A DNA stretch of 64,000 nt from Consotaella salsifontis (GTDB lineage: Bacteria; Pseudomonadota; Alphaproteobacteria; Rhizobiales; Rhizobiaceae). Shown one piece after another: positions 34,590 through 43,970 of the stretch. The number at the start of each line of letters is the position of its first letter. The first letter of the stretch is position 1. The stretch is from NCBI RefSeq assembly GCF_900167365.1, contig NZ_FUXL01000003.1:124001-188000 (forward strand), in the 5' to 3' direction. The notes under the pieces are model-generated. The model saw nothing but the letters and a program-made list of their open reading frames with translations, searched no databases and was not told the origin of the DNA. The translations under genes were made by a program, and so were the position numbers.

Positions 34590-35047
34590 TGTCTGTGCTC
34601 CGGATTTCCCTCAGGGCCGGCGAGAAGATCTTCGTCAACGGCGCTGTCATGCGCGTCGACCGCAAGACGTCGATCGAGTTTCTGAACGACGTCGTCTTTC
34701 TTCTCGAAGGCCATGTTCTGCAGGCGGAGGACGCGACGACGTCCTTGCGGCAGCTTTACTTCATCATCCAGATGATCCTGATCGATCCGGCCAACGCGGA
34801 CGAGGCGCGCACCATGTTCGCGCGGTCGAACGAGCTTCTCCTCTCGGCCTTCACGAATGATGAGATTCTGGACGGGCTGAACGACATAGCGGACATGATC
34901 GGCCGCAATCGTCCGTTCGATGCCCTGAAGCGCCTGCGCGCCCTGATTCCCATCGAGGACGCCATCATCGCGGGCGCCCCCGTTCCAGAAGTTTCCGACG
35001 AGCGCTTCGCTCGTCCGTCCAGGCTCGTTCAAGGAGCACGCTCATGA
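34589..35047 (+). CDS. flbT: Flagellin mRNA regulator FlbT
   Basis: FlbT is a post-transcriptional regulator that binds the 5' untranslated region of flagellin mRNA in Caulobacter and lowers its stability until assembly allows export. The 152-residue product has the family N-terminus (MSVLRISLRAGEKIFVNGAV) and the motif LEGHVLQAEDATTSLRQLYF. All four flagellins of this window carry leader hairpins that would suit such a protein. It is coupled to flaF and flgD by overlaps. Confidence 0.94.
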   Translation: MSVLRISLRAGEKIFVNGAVMRVDRKTSIEFLNDVVFLLEGHVLQAEDATTSLRQLYFIIQMILIDPANADEARTMFARSNELLLSAFTNDEILDGLNDIADMIGRNRPFDALKRLRALIPIEDAIIAGAPVPEVSDERFARPSRLVQGARS

Positions 35048-35475
35048 GCGTCGATTCCGTTTCGTCCACCAGCAACACACCGCCGACAAACACGTCGAAC
35101 AATACGGCGAAGGACACGTCGGCCGCCAAGGCGGACATGAACTACGATTCCTTCCTTCAGCTTCTGGTCGCCCAGCTGAAGAACCAGGACCCGCTGGAGC
35201 CGATGGATTCCTCGGAATACATGGCTCAGTTCGCGACGTTCTCGCAGGTCGAGCAGACCATCAAGACGAACACGAAGCTCGATTCGCTTCTCAACGTCTC
35301 GGCCCTGACCCAGGCGGGTTCGATCATCGGCCTGACGGCGACCTCCGCCGATGGTGAGACCAGCGGTGTCGTGACCGCGGTCAAGATCACCCAGGATGGC
35401 GCGACGGCCGTCCTCGCGGACGGATCGACGCTGGTGCTCAACGAGGGCGTCAAGATCGCCTACGGGAACGCCTGA
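35044..35475 (+). CDS. flgD: Hook-capping scaffold protein FlgD
   Basis: FlgD caps the growing hook. The 143-residue product is the short rhizobial form. It has a Ser/Thr/Asn-rich N-terminus and the conserved block SFLQLLVAQLKNQDPLEPMD followed by SEYMAQFATFSQVEQ. A small C-terminal beta region follows. It overlaps flbT (ATGA) and meets fliQ at one base (TGATG). Confidence 0.94.
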   Translation: MSVDSVSSTSNTPPTNTSNNTAKDTSAAKADMNYDSFLQLLVAQLKNQDPLEPMDSSEYMAQFATFSQVEQTIKTNTKLDSLLNVSALTQAGSIIGLTATSADGETSGVVTAVKITQDGATAVLADGSTLVLNEGVKIAYGNA

Positions 35476-35741
35476 TGAACGAGGCTGACGCGATCGACAT
35501 CGTTCAGTCCGCCATTTGGACGATCGTTGCAGCGGCAGGGCCCGCCGTTGGCGCCGCCATGCTGGTGGGCATTCTCATCGCGCTCTTCCAGGCGTTGACG
35601 CAGATTCAGGAGGTGACGCTCACCTTCGTCCCGAAGATCCTGGCGATCTTCGTGGTGATCGCGCTCACCGCGTCCTTCACAGGCGCGCAGGTCTACGCCT
35701 TCACCCAGCAATCCTATTCGCGCATCGAGCACGGGTTCTAG
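35475..35741 (+). CDS. fliQ: Flagellar export gate protein FliQ
   Basis: FliQ is a small subunit of the export-gate pore complex. The 88-residue product has two membrane segments (about residues 15-40 and 52-72) separated by the conserved ALFQALTQIQEVTLTFVPK block. Length and sequence fit the family exactly. A terminator lies 28 bp downstream. Confidence 0.96.
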   Translation: MNEADAIDIVQSAIWTIVAAAGPAVGAAMLVGILIALFQALTQIQEVTLTFVPKILAIFVVIALTASFTGAQVYAFTQQSYSRIEHGF

Positions 35742-35768
35742 TCCGCCGGTTCGGCGCGTCCGACATAA

Positions 35769-35801
35769 AGAGCCGGGCTCCATCGGGGCCCGGCTTTTTT
35801 C
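35769..35801 (+). terminator. Terminator after fliQ
   Basis: The stem AGCCGGGC(T)/GGCCCGGCT with a short loop is followed by TTTTTT. flhA starts about 100 bp further on and needs its own promoter. Confidence 0.88.
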
Positions 35802-35899
35802 GTGAGAACAGGCAGGCGCAACCTTCGTCTGCGATGGATCGGCAATCTGGCGTGAAGACGTGTCTTCGCGCTTCGGCATGATGCCCCAGGAGTTGCCCG

Positions 35900-37990
35900 A
35901 TGGCCGTCGACGCGCTGAAACCAGCCACCGTTGCCGAATCGAAAAGCCGCCGTGACATCGGCTTCGCTCTCGGCGTCACATTCATTCTGACAGTCCTCTT
36001 CGTGCCGATCCCGCCCATGTTCATCGACATGGGGCTGGCGCTTTCGATCTCACTTTCCGTGCTGATCCTGATGGTGTCGCTGTGGATTGAGAAGCCGTTG
36101 GACTTCTCCGCCTTTCCGACAGTGCTGCTTCTGGCCACGATGTTGCGCCTTTCGCTCAACATCGCCACGACGCGCGTCATCCTGCAATACGGCAACGAGG
36201 GCTACAACGCCGCCGGCCACGTGATCGGCGGCTTCTCGCAGTTCGTGATGGGCGGCGACTTCGTCATCGGTCTCGTCGTCTTCGTCATCCTGATCACCGT
36301 GAACTTCATGGTGATCACCAAGGGCGCGACGCGTATCGCGGAAGTGGGTGCGCGCTTCACCCTCGACGCCATCCCCGGCAAGCAGATGGCGATCGACGCC
36401 GACCTTTCGGCCGGTCTCATCGACGACAAGCAGGCGCAGCTGCGCCGCCGCGAGCTGGAAGAGGAAAGCTCCTTCTTCGGCTCCATGGACGGTGCCTCGA
36501 AGTTCGTGCGCGGCGACGCCATCGCCGGTCTCATCATCACCGCCGTCAACATCTTCGGCGGCATCATCATCGGCGTCACGCGCCACGGCATGGATGCGGC
36601 GAGCGCGGCCGACGTCTTCACGAAACTGTCGGTCGGCGACGGTCTGGTCTCTCAGATTCCGGCGCTCATCGTCTCTCTGGCCGCCGGCCTTCTCGTGTCG
36701 AAGGGCGGCACGCGCGGCGCGGCCCAGTCCGCGGTCCTCGGCCAGCTCGGCTATTATCCTCGCGCCCTGTGGGTGGCGGCCGGCCTCATGATCGTGCTCG
36801 CCGTGATGCCGGGGCTGCCGATGCTGCCCTTCCTCTTCCTCGCCTCGCTGATGGCCTTCACCGCCTACACCGTTCCGCGCCAGCGCGCCGAAATCGAGCG
36901 CAAGGCCGAAGTCAAGCGCCAGCAGGAAGAGGCAAAGGTCAAGGAGGCCGAGCGCGTCTCGGTCAAGGAATCGCTGCGGATTGTTGAAATCGAGCTGGTT
37001 CTTGGCAAGCAGCTCTCCGCTCATCTCATGCTGTCTCGCGACGAGCTCGCTCATCGCGTCCAGAAGATGCGTCGGCGCTACGCCTCGCGTTTCGGCTTCG
37101 TGGTGCCCGAGATCAAGCTGTCCGACGACTTCTCGATCGATCCCAAGGGCTACGAGATCAAGATTCACGGCACCGCGGTGGCAAGTCAGACGCTTCGCCT
37201 TGGCGCCTTCCTCGTCGTGCTCGGCGATGCTCCCCCGCCGGACGTGCCGCACGACATCACGAAGGAGCCTGCCTTCGGCCTGCGCGCGGCGTGGGTTTCC
37301 GAGAGCTTCGCCTCCGAGGTGCGGCGCAGCGGCTTTGAGCCGGTCGACACACTGTCCGTGCTCCTCACCCATCTGTCCGAGGTGATCCGCAACAACCTCG
37401 CCCAGCTTCTGTCCTACAAGGACATGCGTGGTCTGATCGACAGGCTGGAGCCCGAGTACAAACGCCTGATCGAGGAAGTCATTCCCGCGCACATGTCCTA
37501 TTCGGGGCTTCAGGCGGTTCTCAAGCTCCTGCTCGCGGAGCGCGTCTCGATCCGCAATCTCAATCTCATCCTCGAGGCTATCGCCGAAATCGCGCCCCAT
37601 GTGCGCCGCTCCGAGCCGATCGTCGAGCATGTGCGGATGCGCATGGCGCAGCAGATCTGTGGCGATCTGCTCCACAACGGCCAGCTTTCGGTGCTGAGGC
37701 TCGGCAACCGTTGGGACCTCGCCTTCCACCAGGCGCTGAAGCGCGATCCGAAGGGAGACGTGGTTGAATTCGACATCGACCCGCGTCTTGTCGAGGAGTT
37801 CGCGACGGAGGCGAGCAAGGTCATCCGCGCCAAGATGGATCAGGGCGAGAACTTCGCGCTCGTCGCGGCGCCCGACGCGCGGCCTTACGTGCGCATGATG
37901 ATCGAGCGCATCTTCGTCAATCTGCCGGTGCTCTCGCATCTCGAGATCGCTCGCGGTGTCGAGATCAAGGCGCTGGGCTCGATCTCCTGA
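35900..37990 (+). CDS. flhA: Flagellar export gate protein FlhA
   Basis: FlhA is the large export-gate subunit that uses the proton motive force and docks chaperone-substrate complexes. The 696-residue product has about eight membrane segments in the first 330 residues. The FHIPEP signature [18 protein letters not shown] lies in the cytoplasmic loop, and a soluble C-terminal domain follows. GGAGTTGCCCG precedes the ATG. It is directly coupled to fliR (the last base of the stop region is shared). Confidence 0.97.
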   Translation: MAVDALKPATVAESKSRRDIGFALGVTFILTVLFVPIPPMFIDMGLALSISLSVLILMVSLWIEKPLDFSAFPTVLLLATMLRLSLNIATTRVILQYGNEGYNAAGHVIGGFSQFVMGGDFVIGLVVFVILITVNFMVITKGATRIAEVGARFTLDAIPGKQMAIDADLSAGLIDDKQAQLRRRELEEESSFFGSMDGASKFVRGDAIAGLIITAVNIFGGIIIGVTRHGMDAASAADVFTKLSVGDGLVSQIPALIVSLAAGLLVSKGGTRGAAQSAVLGQLGYYPRALWVAAGLMIVLAVMPGLPMLPFLFLASLMAFTAYTVPRQRAEIERKAEVKRQQEEAKVKEAERVSVKESLRIVEIELVLGKQLSAHLMLSRDELAHRVQKMRRRYASRFGFVVPEIKLSDDFSIDPKGYEIKIHGTAVASQTLRLGAFLVVLGDAPPPDVPHDITKEPAFGLRAAWVSESFASEVRRSGFEPVDTLSVLLTHLSEVIRNNLAQLLSYKDMRGLIDRLEPEYKRLIEEVIPAHMSYSGLQAVLKLLLAERVSIRNLNLILEAIAEIAPHVRRSEPIVEHVRMRMAQQICGDLLHNGQLSVLRLGNRWDLAFHQALKRDPKGDVVEFDIDPRLVEEFATEASKVIRAKMDQGENFALVAAPDARPYVRMMIERIFVNLPVLSHLEIARGVEIKALGSIS

Positions 37991-38739
37991 TGGACCTGTC
38001 GACGACAATCCTGTCTCTGTTCCTGATCTTCTGCCGGATCGGCAGTTGCCTGATGGTACTGCCGGGATTTTCGTCCTCGCGCGTGCCTGTCCAGGTGCGG
38101 CTGTTCCTGGCCTTCGCGATCTCGCTGGCGCTGTCGCCGGTGCTCCTGCCGACCCTTCTGCCGCTCATGGAACGCGCGACGGATTCCGACCGTCTGTCCT
38201 TGATGATGACGGAGCTTCTGAACGGAATCTTCATCGGCCTGCTCGGGCGCACCTTCATGATCGCCCTGCAGTTCGGCGCTTCTTTCGTCGCCAGCGCCGT
38301 GGGACTGGGCCAAGCGCTCGGAGCGGGCATTGAGGACGGCGAGCACGGGGCCACGTTGGTGACGCTGGTGACGCTGACGGCGACGACGCTGATCTTCGTG
38401 ACCAATCTTCATGCCGAGATCGCGCGCGCTCTTATTGCGTCCTATACGGCCATGCCGGTGAACGCAGGCTATTCGGTGCGCGCCGGGCTCGTCTCGCTCA
38501 CCGACAATCTCGACGAGACGTTCATGCTCTGTCTCAAGATCGCGAGCCCGTTCGTGCTCTATGCGCTGCTGGTCAACTTCGCCATCGGCCTCGCCAACAA
38601 GCTGACCCCGCAGATCCCCATCTACTTCATTTCGATGCCGTTCGTTCTGGCCGGCGGCCTTATCATCTTCGGCTACTCGATCGGCGACTTCCTCACGATC
38701 TTTCTCCAAAGCTTCGCACGATGGGTGGCGCAGGGATGA
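37990..38739 (+). CDS. fliR: Flagellar export gate protein FliR
   Basis: FliR forms part of the export-gate channel with FliP and FliQ. The 249-residue protein is hydrophobic with about six membrane segments (for example LFCRIGSCLMVLPGF-like start, ALSPVLLPTLLP, FAIGLANKLTPQIPIYFISM). Length matches the family. Its stop overlaps the next gene's start. Confidence 0.94.
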   Translation: MDLSTTILSLFLIFCRIGSCLMVLPGFSSSRVPVQVRLFLAFAISLALSPVLLPTLLPLMERATDSDRLSLMMTELLNGIFIGLLGRTFMIALQFGASFVASAVGLGQALGAGIEDGEHGATLVTLVTLTATTLIFVTNLHAEIARALIASYTAMPVNAGYSVRAGLVSLTDNLDETFMLCLKIASPFVLYALLVNFAIGLANKLTPQIPIYFISMPFVLAGGLIIFGYSIGDFLTIFLQSFARWVAQG

Positions 38740-39143
38740 GCGACAGTGAAAAGCGCGTGAAGCGGCTCGAGCGTCTCATGCGGGTGCAGACCAAGAAGCG
38801 CGAGATCGAGGAGTGGCGTCTCGCCCATCTGAAGCGCGAACGCTCGGAACTCGACCAGAAGGAGACGGACATCATCGCCAGTCTCGGCGTCGATACCGAA
38901 CTCCATGGCCTTTTCCTGGACTCGAAGGTGCGGACCCTGCGGCGCAACGATCGCGCCAAGGCCAAGAACTCGGCCGATCAGGTTCTGTCGGCCCAGCGCC
39001 TGGAGCAGGAGCGCCGGCGGGAGAAGCAGGCCGAACGTTTCCGCGAGGAGGCCGAGCGCGTGGCGGATGCGCGGGCAGATCAGAAGGAATTGCAGTCCGT
39101 GCTCGAAAATCTGCTGTCGCGCGCGGATGCAAGCTTCGAATAA
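38736..39143 (+). CDS. FliJ-like coiled-coil protein
   Basis: The 135-residue product starts MSDSEKRVKRLERLMRVQTK at an ATG overlapping the fliR stop. It is almost entirely charged helix with strong coiled-coil character (KKREIEEWRLAHLKRERSEL). FliJ, the stalk of the export ATPase, has this size and nature, and the position among export genes agrees. Coiled-coil proteins are hard to assign without alignment. Confidence 0.6.
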   Translation: MSDSEKRVKRLERLMRVQTKKREIEEWRLAHLKRERSELDQKETDIIASLGVDTELHGLFLDSKVRTLRRNDRAKAKNSADQVLSAQRLEQERRREKQAERFREEAERVADARADQKELQSVLENLLSRADASFE

Positions 39144-39190
39144 GTCGAAGCGCCTAGAACTCATCAGGAAGTTCGACGCGGATTCTGCGA

Positions 39191-39721
39191 ATGGCCATTA
39201 CTCCTCCGACCGATCTCGTCCTTGACGTCATGCGCGCAGCCGGCCCGGATGCGAGCGACGCGCTGGCGTCGCGTCTCGGCCGTGTGGGCCCGGCAAGCAC
39301 GACCGCCACGGCGGATCAGGCGCTGGCCTTCAACGAGACCATGAAGAGCGAGGCGAAGGCCGCTGCTCCCGCTTCCTCGGATATCCTTCCGCTCGGGCAC
39401 CATGAGAGCCGCAAGGCCTCGCCATACGAGAAGTTCGAGGCCTTCGTTCTCAGAAGCTTCGTCGAATCGATGCTGCCCAGCGAGGAGAGCGGCTTTTACG
39501 GCGATGGCGCCGGTGCCAACATCTGGCGCTCGATGATGGCCGAGCAGGTGGGCGATCAGATCGCCAAGGACGGGGGCATAGGCATCGCCGAGATGCTTGA
39601 GCGTCGTGCCGAGCAGAGCAAGAGCGGACAGCTCGCCGATATTTCGACTGATGCCGCGACCGCCGGCATGAATGCAGTGAAAGCCCGGGCCAGCGTGCTC
39701 CAGGGCCTTGAGGACTTGTAG
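39191..39721 (+). CDS. FlgJ-type rod-binding protein
   Basis: The 176-residue product matches the N-terminal rod-binding domain of FlgJ (core YEKFEAFVLRSFVESMLPSE, then SGFYGDGAGANIWRSMMAEQ). It lacks a muramidase domain, as in other alphaproteobacteria. It probably caps the growing rod. The separate transglycosylase at 28061-28672 could supply the missing wall-cutting activity. Confidence 0.85.
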   Translation: MAITPPTDLVLDVMRAAGPDASDALASRLGRVGPASTTATADQALAFNETMKSEAKAAAPASSDILPLGHHESRKASPYEKFEAFVLRSFVESMLPSEESGFYGDGAGANIWRSMMAEQVGDQIAKDGGIGIAEMLERRAEQSKSGQLADISTDAATAGMNAVKARASVLQGLEDL

Positions 39722-39730
39722 GAGAGGACC

Positions 39731-40084
39731 ATGGAAACCGTGCTGCTCCAGGCGATCGGCCGTCTCGAAACGGTGTTGGCGAACGAAACGGCTGCCTTGC
39801 GCGCCGGCGTCACCAAGGACCTCAAGGAATACAATGTGCGCAAGAACCAGAGCCTTCTGGAGCTGTCGCGCATGACTCGCGGCATGAATGCCGACGCGGT
39901 CTCCGACGTCGTCAAGGGGCGCCTGGCCAACCTGCGTTCCGGCCTTGATGCCAACCAGCGGGTGCTCAAGCTGCACGTCCAGGCCAGCGAGGAGATCGCA
40001 AACCTGATCGCACGGGCCATTGAGTCTGCCGAGTCGGATGGAACCTATGAAGCGCCCGTGCGCGGCGCGGTGCAGGCCAAATGA
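39731..40084 (+). CDS. FlgN-like export chaperone
   Basis: The 117-residue product is all-helical (METVLLQAIGRLETVLANET, ending in a low-complexity tail). Size and place suit FlgN, the chaperone of the junction proteins FlgK and FlgL. It lies 9 bp after the FlgJ-type gene and overlaps the next gene by ATGA. There is no single decisive motif. Confidence 0.6.
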   Translation: METVLLQAIGRLETVLANETAALRAGVTKDLKEYNVRKNQSLLELSRMTRGMNADAVSDVVKGRLANLRSGLDANQRVLKLHVQASEEIANLIARAIESAESDGTYEAPVRGAVQAK

Positions 40085-40554
40085 TCAAGATCTTCGCTAT
40101 CGGTCTTTGGGTCTGCGTGGTCACGCTGGGATCCAGCTATTTCGCGGCGTCCTTCGCCGAGAAGTCGCAACAGGCGGCTGAAGTCGCGGCCGCCGATGCG
40201 AAGCCAAGCTATTTCGAAGGTCTCGACTATCGCAAGACGGACCCGCTGACGGTTCCGATCATCGCGGACAACGAAATCCGCGGCTACATTCTCGCACGCT
40301 TCGTCTATACCATCGACGGCAAGACGCTTGCCCAGCTGAAGGTTCCGCCGGAGCCCTTCCTCGTGGATCAGGCGTTCCAGGCGGTCTATTCGCTGAAAGG
40401 CTTCGACTTCAATCGGCCTGAGCGCTACGATCTCAAGAAGCTGACGGCGGACATGAAGGAGGCGGTCAACCAGCGCTTTGGTCAGAACGTCGTTGAGGAA
40501 GTGCTGGTCGATCAGTTTGACTATATCGACAAGAAGGACGTCAAGCGCGGCTGA
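40081..40554 (+). CDS. Membrane-anchored hypothetical protein, end of flagellar operon
   Basis: The 157-residue product has one N-terminal membrane segment (about residues 3-25) and a periplasmic domain. The domain has IIADNEIRGYILARFVYTID and ends NQRFGQNVVEEVLVDQFDYI. The topology and the terminal pattern of a helix followed by a beta strand resemble FliL, but similarity is weak. As the last gene after the flgN-like gene it is likely motility-related. I know of no assigned function. Confidence 0.7.
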   Translation: MIKIFAIGLWVCVVTLGSSYFAASFAEKSQQAAEVAAADAKPSYFEGLDYRKTDPLTVPIIADNEIRGYILARFVYTIDGKTLAQLKVPPEPFLVDQAFQAVYSLKGFDFNRPERYDLKKLTADMKEAVNQRFGQNVVEEVLVDQFDYIDKKDVKRG

Positions 40555-40574
40555 TCCAATGAACGGCTGATGCG

Positions 40575-40889
40575 TCAGCTTCCGATGGCGTAGTAGGGAC
40601 CGGCGATCCGTTCGCGCTCCTTGATGCCGACGGAGGCGGGCGGTCCTTCGAAGCAGACGCCAGCCTCCGGCCAGATGTTCCAGATCAACTTCGCGGGGCG
40701 CTTTTGCGCCTCGCTTTCGTCGTAGACGATGAAGTGCTCGGGCAGCGCCGTCTCCTTGAAGAAGCGAAGCTTGGCGCCTCTTTCCGATTGATCGGTCATC
40801 GCGCAGTCGCAAACGAAGCGCGCCGACAGCGTCAGCACTTTTGCCGGACGAAGACGGGTGCGCAACCGCTTGAACATTCGACAGTCCAT
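40575..40889 (-). CDS. PilZ domain protein, possible c-di-GMP receptor
   Basis: The 104-residue product is one PilZ-like domain. The RLRTR stretch near the N-terminus (RxxxR) and DQSERG (D/NxSxxG) match the two cyclic-di-GMP contact motifs. WNIWPEAGVCFEG is the usual C-terminal strand. Start 40889 is chosen because AAAGGAG lies 8 nt upstream. It converges on the flagellar operon end with 20 bp between stops. A motor-brake or regulatory role is inferred from place and domain. Confidence 0.7.
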   Translation of the reverse strand: MDCRMFKRLRTRLRPAKVLTLSARFVCDCAMTDQSERGAKLRFFKETALPEHFIVYDESEAQKRPAKLIWNIWPEAGVCFEGPPASVGIKERERIAGPYYAIGS

Positions 40890-41197
40890 TCCGCCTTCTC
40901 CTTTCTTCCTGCTCGTCCTCAACCTCGCCTGACGTTTTCGCCGCCCGGCTCTCGATGGCGTGGCGACGGGCAGGGGGCTCGGGCCCACGGCCAGTCACCC
41001 ATCTTCGTCAAAAGCCCGCTATCCGAAACGCTTCCGATCGGCTTTGGTTGAGAGTGGACCGAAATACTTCAGGATATGGTTAACCAAAAGATAAAAATGT
41101 AGGTTTATCGCCGGTTTCTGCATTGTCTTCGATGCGAGGATGAGACGGTCTGTTAATCGCAAGGCGCTAACCTTTCTCCAGGAAGAGAGAGGCCATC
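40890..41197. other. Divergent intergenic region
   Basis: 308 bp separates the PilZ gene from the next plus-strand gene. No coding frame is convincing. The part about 41055-41110 is AT-richer (GGTTAACCAAAAGATAAAAA) and probably carries the promoter for 41198. No clear operator was found. Confidence 0.4.
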
Positions 41198-41779
41198 ATG
41201 CGCGCGAAAATGACTGCGTCACAACTGCACGAGCCGCGGTTGTCCCTGCTGCGCTCCAATGCCGACGTCGAGCGGGGTGTTCCTGTCGTGCTCGATCCGG
41301 AGCCCGTTATCGATGACGATGCGGACCCCGTGATCAAGATCGCCGGCGGGCTTCTCGTGGCGGCAACTCTCGGCTTCTTCATCACGGTCCTCCAGATCTC
41401 GCACCTCGACCCGGATTTCTTCGACGAGCAGTACTTTGCCAAGCTTGAGCGGCAGGAGCGGGCGCTCGACCCGATCGTCACCGGCTCGACCGAGAAGCTG
41501 CCGGATGGGCCGATACCCGTCCCGCAGGTGGTTCGCGCCCATGTGCCGGAGCCGCAGGACTTTTCCGTCGTCATGATCTTTGGAGACGAGGCGCTGGTCG
41601 CGACCAAGAGCGAGCTCTGGCGTGTCCAGGTAGGCTCCATCCTTCCAGGGCTGGGCGAGGTGGAGAAGATCGAGTCTTCCTCGACGGGGGGGACCATCGT
41701 CACCGAAAAGGCCGTGCTGGCGCTCCAGATCGATGATGGCGGGCCGGCGACAAAGGCCATGGCGCCGGGCGAGGACTGA
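41198..41779 (+). CDS. Hypothetical single-pass membrane protein
   Basis: The 193-residue product has a cytoplasmic N-terminus of about 48 residues, one membrane segment (about 49-68), and a periplasmic region ending in a small beta domain (VVMIFGDEALVATKSELWRV, then GSILPGLGEVEKI). The end faintly recalls PilP-like or SH3-like domains of secretion systems. AGAGAGG precedes the ATG. I do not recognise a family. Confidence 0.7.
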   Translation: MRAKMTASQLHEPRLSLLRSNADVERGVPVVLDPEPVIDDDADPVIKIAGGLLVAATLGFFITVLQISHLDPDFFDEQYFAKLERQERALDPIVTGSTEKLPDGPIPVPQVVRAHVPEPQDFSVVMIFGDEALVATKSELWRVQVGSILPGLGEVEKIESSSTGGTIVTEKAVLALQIDDGGPATKAMAPGED

Positions 41780-41839
41780 TGGTCCTCAGCCCGTGTCAAG
41801 GTGAGGGCGCCTGGATCAAACCAGGCGAGGATGCGGCCG

Positions 41840-42151
41840 CTATTTCTTTTCCAGAAGCAGCGTTCCCTCGCGCTGAATGACGCCTTTCACCTTGCCGGCG
41901 ATGGCGGCGAGGAAGCCCGGGAGATCGACTTCGAGATGCACATGATCGTCGAGCACGTCCAGGCGTCCGACGACCGACTGGCCCATCATGCCGGCGCGAA
42001 AGTCCAGCCTGTCCCCGCTCCACGTGTCCTCGAACTTGACGAAGCCGCCGACGGCGTCGTTTCGGACTCGACCGAAGCCACTTTCGATGCGCTTTCGCGC
42101 ATCCTCGCGGGTCAGCTTGTGAGGGATGTCGATCGTGATGGTCTCGGCCAT
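41840..42151 (-). CDS. Polyhydroxyalkanoic acid system family protein
   Basis: The 103-residue product starts MAETITIDIPHKLTREDARK and contains FRAGMMGQSVVGRLDVLDDH and VDLPGFLAAIAGKVKG. These fit the PHA_gran_rgn family associated with polyhydroxyalkanoate granule regions. Its exact role is unknown. It is a single gene, convergent with 41198-41779. Confidence 0.82.
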   Translation of the reverse strand: MAETITIDIPHKLTREDARKRIESGFGRVRNDAVGGFVKFEDTWSGDRLDFRAGMMGQSVVGRLDVLDDHVHLEVDLPGFLAAIAGKVKGVIQREGTLLLEKK

Positions 42152-42220
42152 GCTGCACCTCTGGATTGATCCAGGGCTTTATGTGGCGACGAACCATGCT
42201 CTGAACAATGTCGCTCAAGC

Positions 42221-42249
42221 AAAAGGCCGGAGCGTTGCCCCGGCCTTTT
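42221..42249. terminator. Bidirectional terminator after the DEAD-box helicase
   Basis: AAAAGGCCGG and CCGGCCTTTT form a 10-bp stem around a 9-nt loop. On the minus strand it follows the helicase stop by 13 bp. Confidence 0.75.
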
Positions 42250-42262
42250 CCCAGTGATCAGA

Positions 42263-43693
42263 TCAGGCGAAGGCGGTCAGCAGCACCTTCTCACCGTCGG
42301 TCCGCGACCCGCCGGCCTCGCCCCCGCCGCCCTTGGCGCGTTTGCCCCGCGGCGGGCGAGCCTTCTTCTCGTCGGCGACCCTGGGGGATGTCGCGACAGC
42401 CTTGCCGGGGCCCTTCCTGGGCCCAGAGCGCGCGTTGCGTCCGCGAGCCTCGAAAGGCTTTCCGCCCTTGCCCGCCTCGCCGGGTGAACGCCGGGGCTCG
42501 TTCCGGCGCTTCTGGGGCGCGGCCTTCCTCGGCTGCGGAGCGCTGTCCGGCACATCGGGCAGGGAAGGGTCGACCTCCAGCGTGAAGCGCTGGTCGGTGA
42601 GCTTCTCGATCGCCTTCAGCTTGGCGCGCTCGGACGGGTCGACGAGGGCAACGGCGAAGCCGGACTTGCCGGCCCGCGCGGTGCGACCGATGCGGTGGAC
42701 GTAGCTTTCCGCCTCTTCGGGCAGGTCGTAATTCACGACGTGAGAGATGTCGTCGACGTGAATGCCGCGGGCGACGAGATCGGTGGCCACCAGCACGCGC
42801 GTGCGGCCGCCGTGAAACTCGGCGAGGGCCTTCTGGCGCGCGCTCTGGCTCTTGTTGCCGTGGATCGCGAGGGAGCCGATGCCCGCCTTCTCCAGATCCT
42901 CGGAGAGCCGGTTGGCGCCCCGCTTGGTGCGGGTGAAGACGACCACTTTCGTCATTTCGGGCTGGGCGAGCCGTTTGATCAGCCAGTGCTTCTTCTGCTT
43001 CTGGGGCACGAGGAAGGCGCTCTGGTCGATGGCTTCCACCGCCACGACCTGCGGCGTCACCTCGACGCGCACCGGGTCCTTCAGAAGATCGGCGGCAAGC
43101 GAGGAAATGCTCTCCGGCATGGTGGCGGAAAAGAGCAGCGACTGGCGCTCCTTGGGCAGCGCCTTCTGAATGCGGCGGATGTCGCGGATGAAGCCCATGT
43201 CGAGCATCCGGTCCGCCTCGTCCAGAACGAGATGGCGCACGCCGGCGAGCGACAGGGCATTCTGATCCATGAGATCAAGCAGACGGCCTGGCGTCGCGAC
43301 GACGATGTCGAGCCCGCGAGCGACATTCTGTATCTGCGGGCGGATGCTGACGCCGCCGAAGATCACGGCGTGACGCAGCGGGGTGCCTTTCGTCAACGAC
43401 TGGATCGTTTCGGCGATCTGGCTGGCGAGCTCTCGCGTAGGGGCGAGAATCAGCGCCCGGCATGTCTTCGGCGTAGGCTTAGCCTTGGACGAAAGGAGAG
43501 CATCGAGAAGCGGAAGCGCGAAGGCCGCCGTCTTGCCGGTGCCGGTCTGGGCGAGGCCAAGAACGTCGCGCCCTTTCATGACATGGGGAATGGCTTCGGC
43601 CTGGATCGGCGTCGGCGTGACGAGCTCCATCGCCTGAAGCGCGGAGAGAAGCGCATCGGCAAGGCCGAGCGCCTGGAAATTCGAAGAGGTCAA
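42263..43693 (-). CDS. DEAD-box RNA helicase, RhlE type
   Basis: This is an ATP-dependent RNA-unwinding enzyme. The 476-residue product has Q-motif-like TPTPIQAEAIPHV, Walker A AQTGTGKT, PTREL, TPGR, DEAD, SAT and HRIGRTAR, then a basic low-complexity tail of about 90 residues rich in Arg, Lys, Gly and Pro. The start is TTG at 43693 (MTSSNFQALGLADALLSALQ) with AAAGG upstream. The next upstream ATG is 59 codons away across unlikely sequence. Confidence 0.93.
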   Translation of the reverse strand: MTSSNFQALGLADALLSALQAMELVTPTPIQAEAIPHVMKGRDVLGLAQTGTGKTAAFALPLLDALLSSKAKPTPKTCRALILAPTRELASQIAETIQSLTKGTPLRHAVIFGGVSIRPQIQNVARGLDIVVATPGRLLDLMDQNALSLAGVRHLVLDEADRMLDMGFIRDIRRIQKALPKERQSLLFSATMPESISSLAADLLKDPVRVEVTPQVVAVEAIDQSAFLVPQKQKKHWLIKRLAQPEMTKVVVFTRTKRGANRLSEDLEKAGIGSLAIHGNKSQSARQKALAEFHGGRTRVLVATDLVARGIHVDDISHVVNYDLPEEAESYVHRIGRTARAGKSGFAVALVDPSERAKLKAIEKLTDQRFTLEVDPSLPDVPDSAPQPRKAAPQKRRNEPRRSPGEAGKGGKPFEARGRNARSGPRKGPGKAVATSPRVADEKKARPPRGKRAKGGGGEAGGSRTDGEKVLLTAFA

Positions 43694-43970
43694 ACAGAAC
43701 CTTTGAAGAATAATGCAGGGATCTAGCGCCCCGCGAAGGGCCGGTTCTCGCCAGCGCGGGGCGATAAGAAACGGCGGGCCGTGTCCGGGTTTTGTAAAAC
43801 CCGGCTGCGCTCCAGGAAATCCGACATAGGACGGGAGACGGGCGCAACGCGCGTCACGGCGTGACAGCACTGCATATCGGGCGTTTTGTCACATCCGTCA
43901 AGGGGAAGGGTTGGATCAAGGTTGCGGGCCTTTGATGAGGGCAGTGCTCGACGACGGCGCAATACGGGGA
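43694..43970. other. Intergenic region upstream of the helicase
   Basis: This region holds the presumed helicase promoter and leader. No gene is supported. Frames that remain open have compositional, Arg-rich translations. Confidence 0.35.

Noticed and set aside
36050-38008. A 652-residue minus-strand frame opposite flhA
   Set aside because: FlhA is certain from its signature motif. The opposite frame is compositional.
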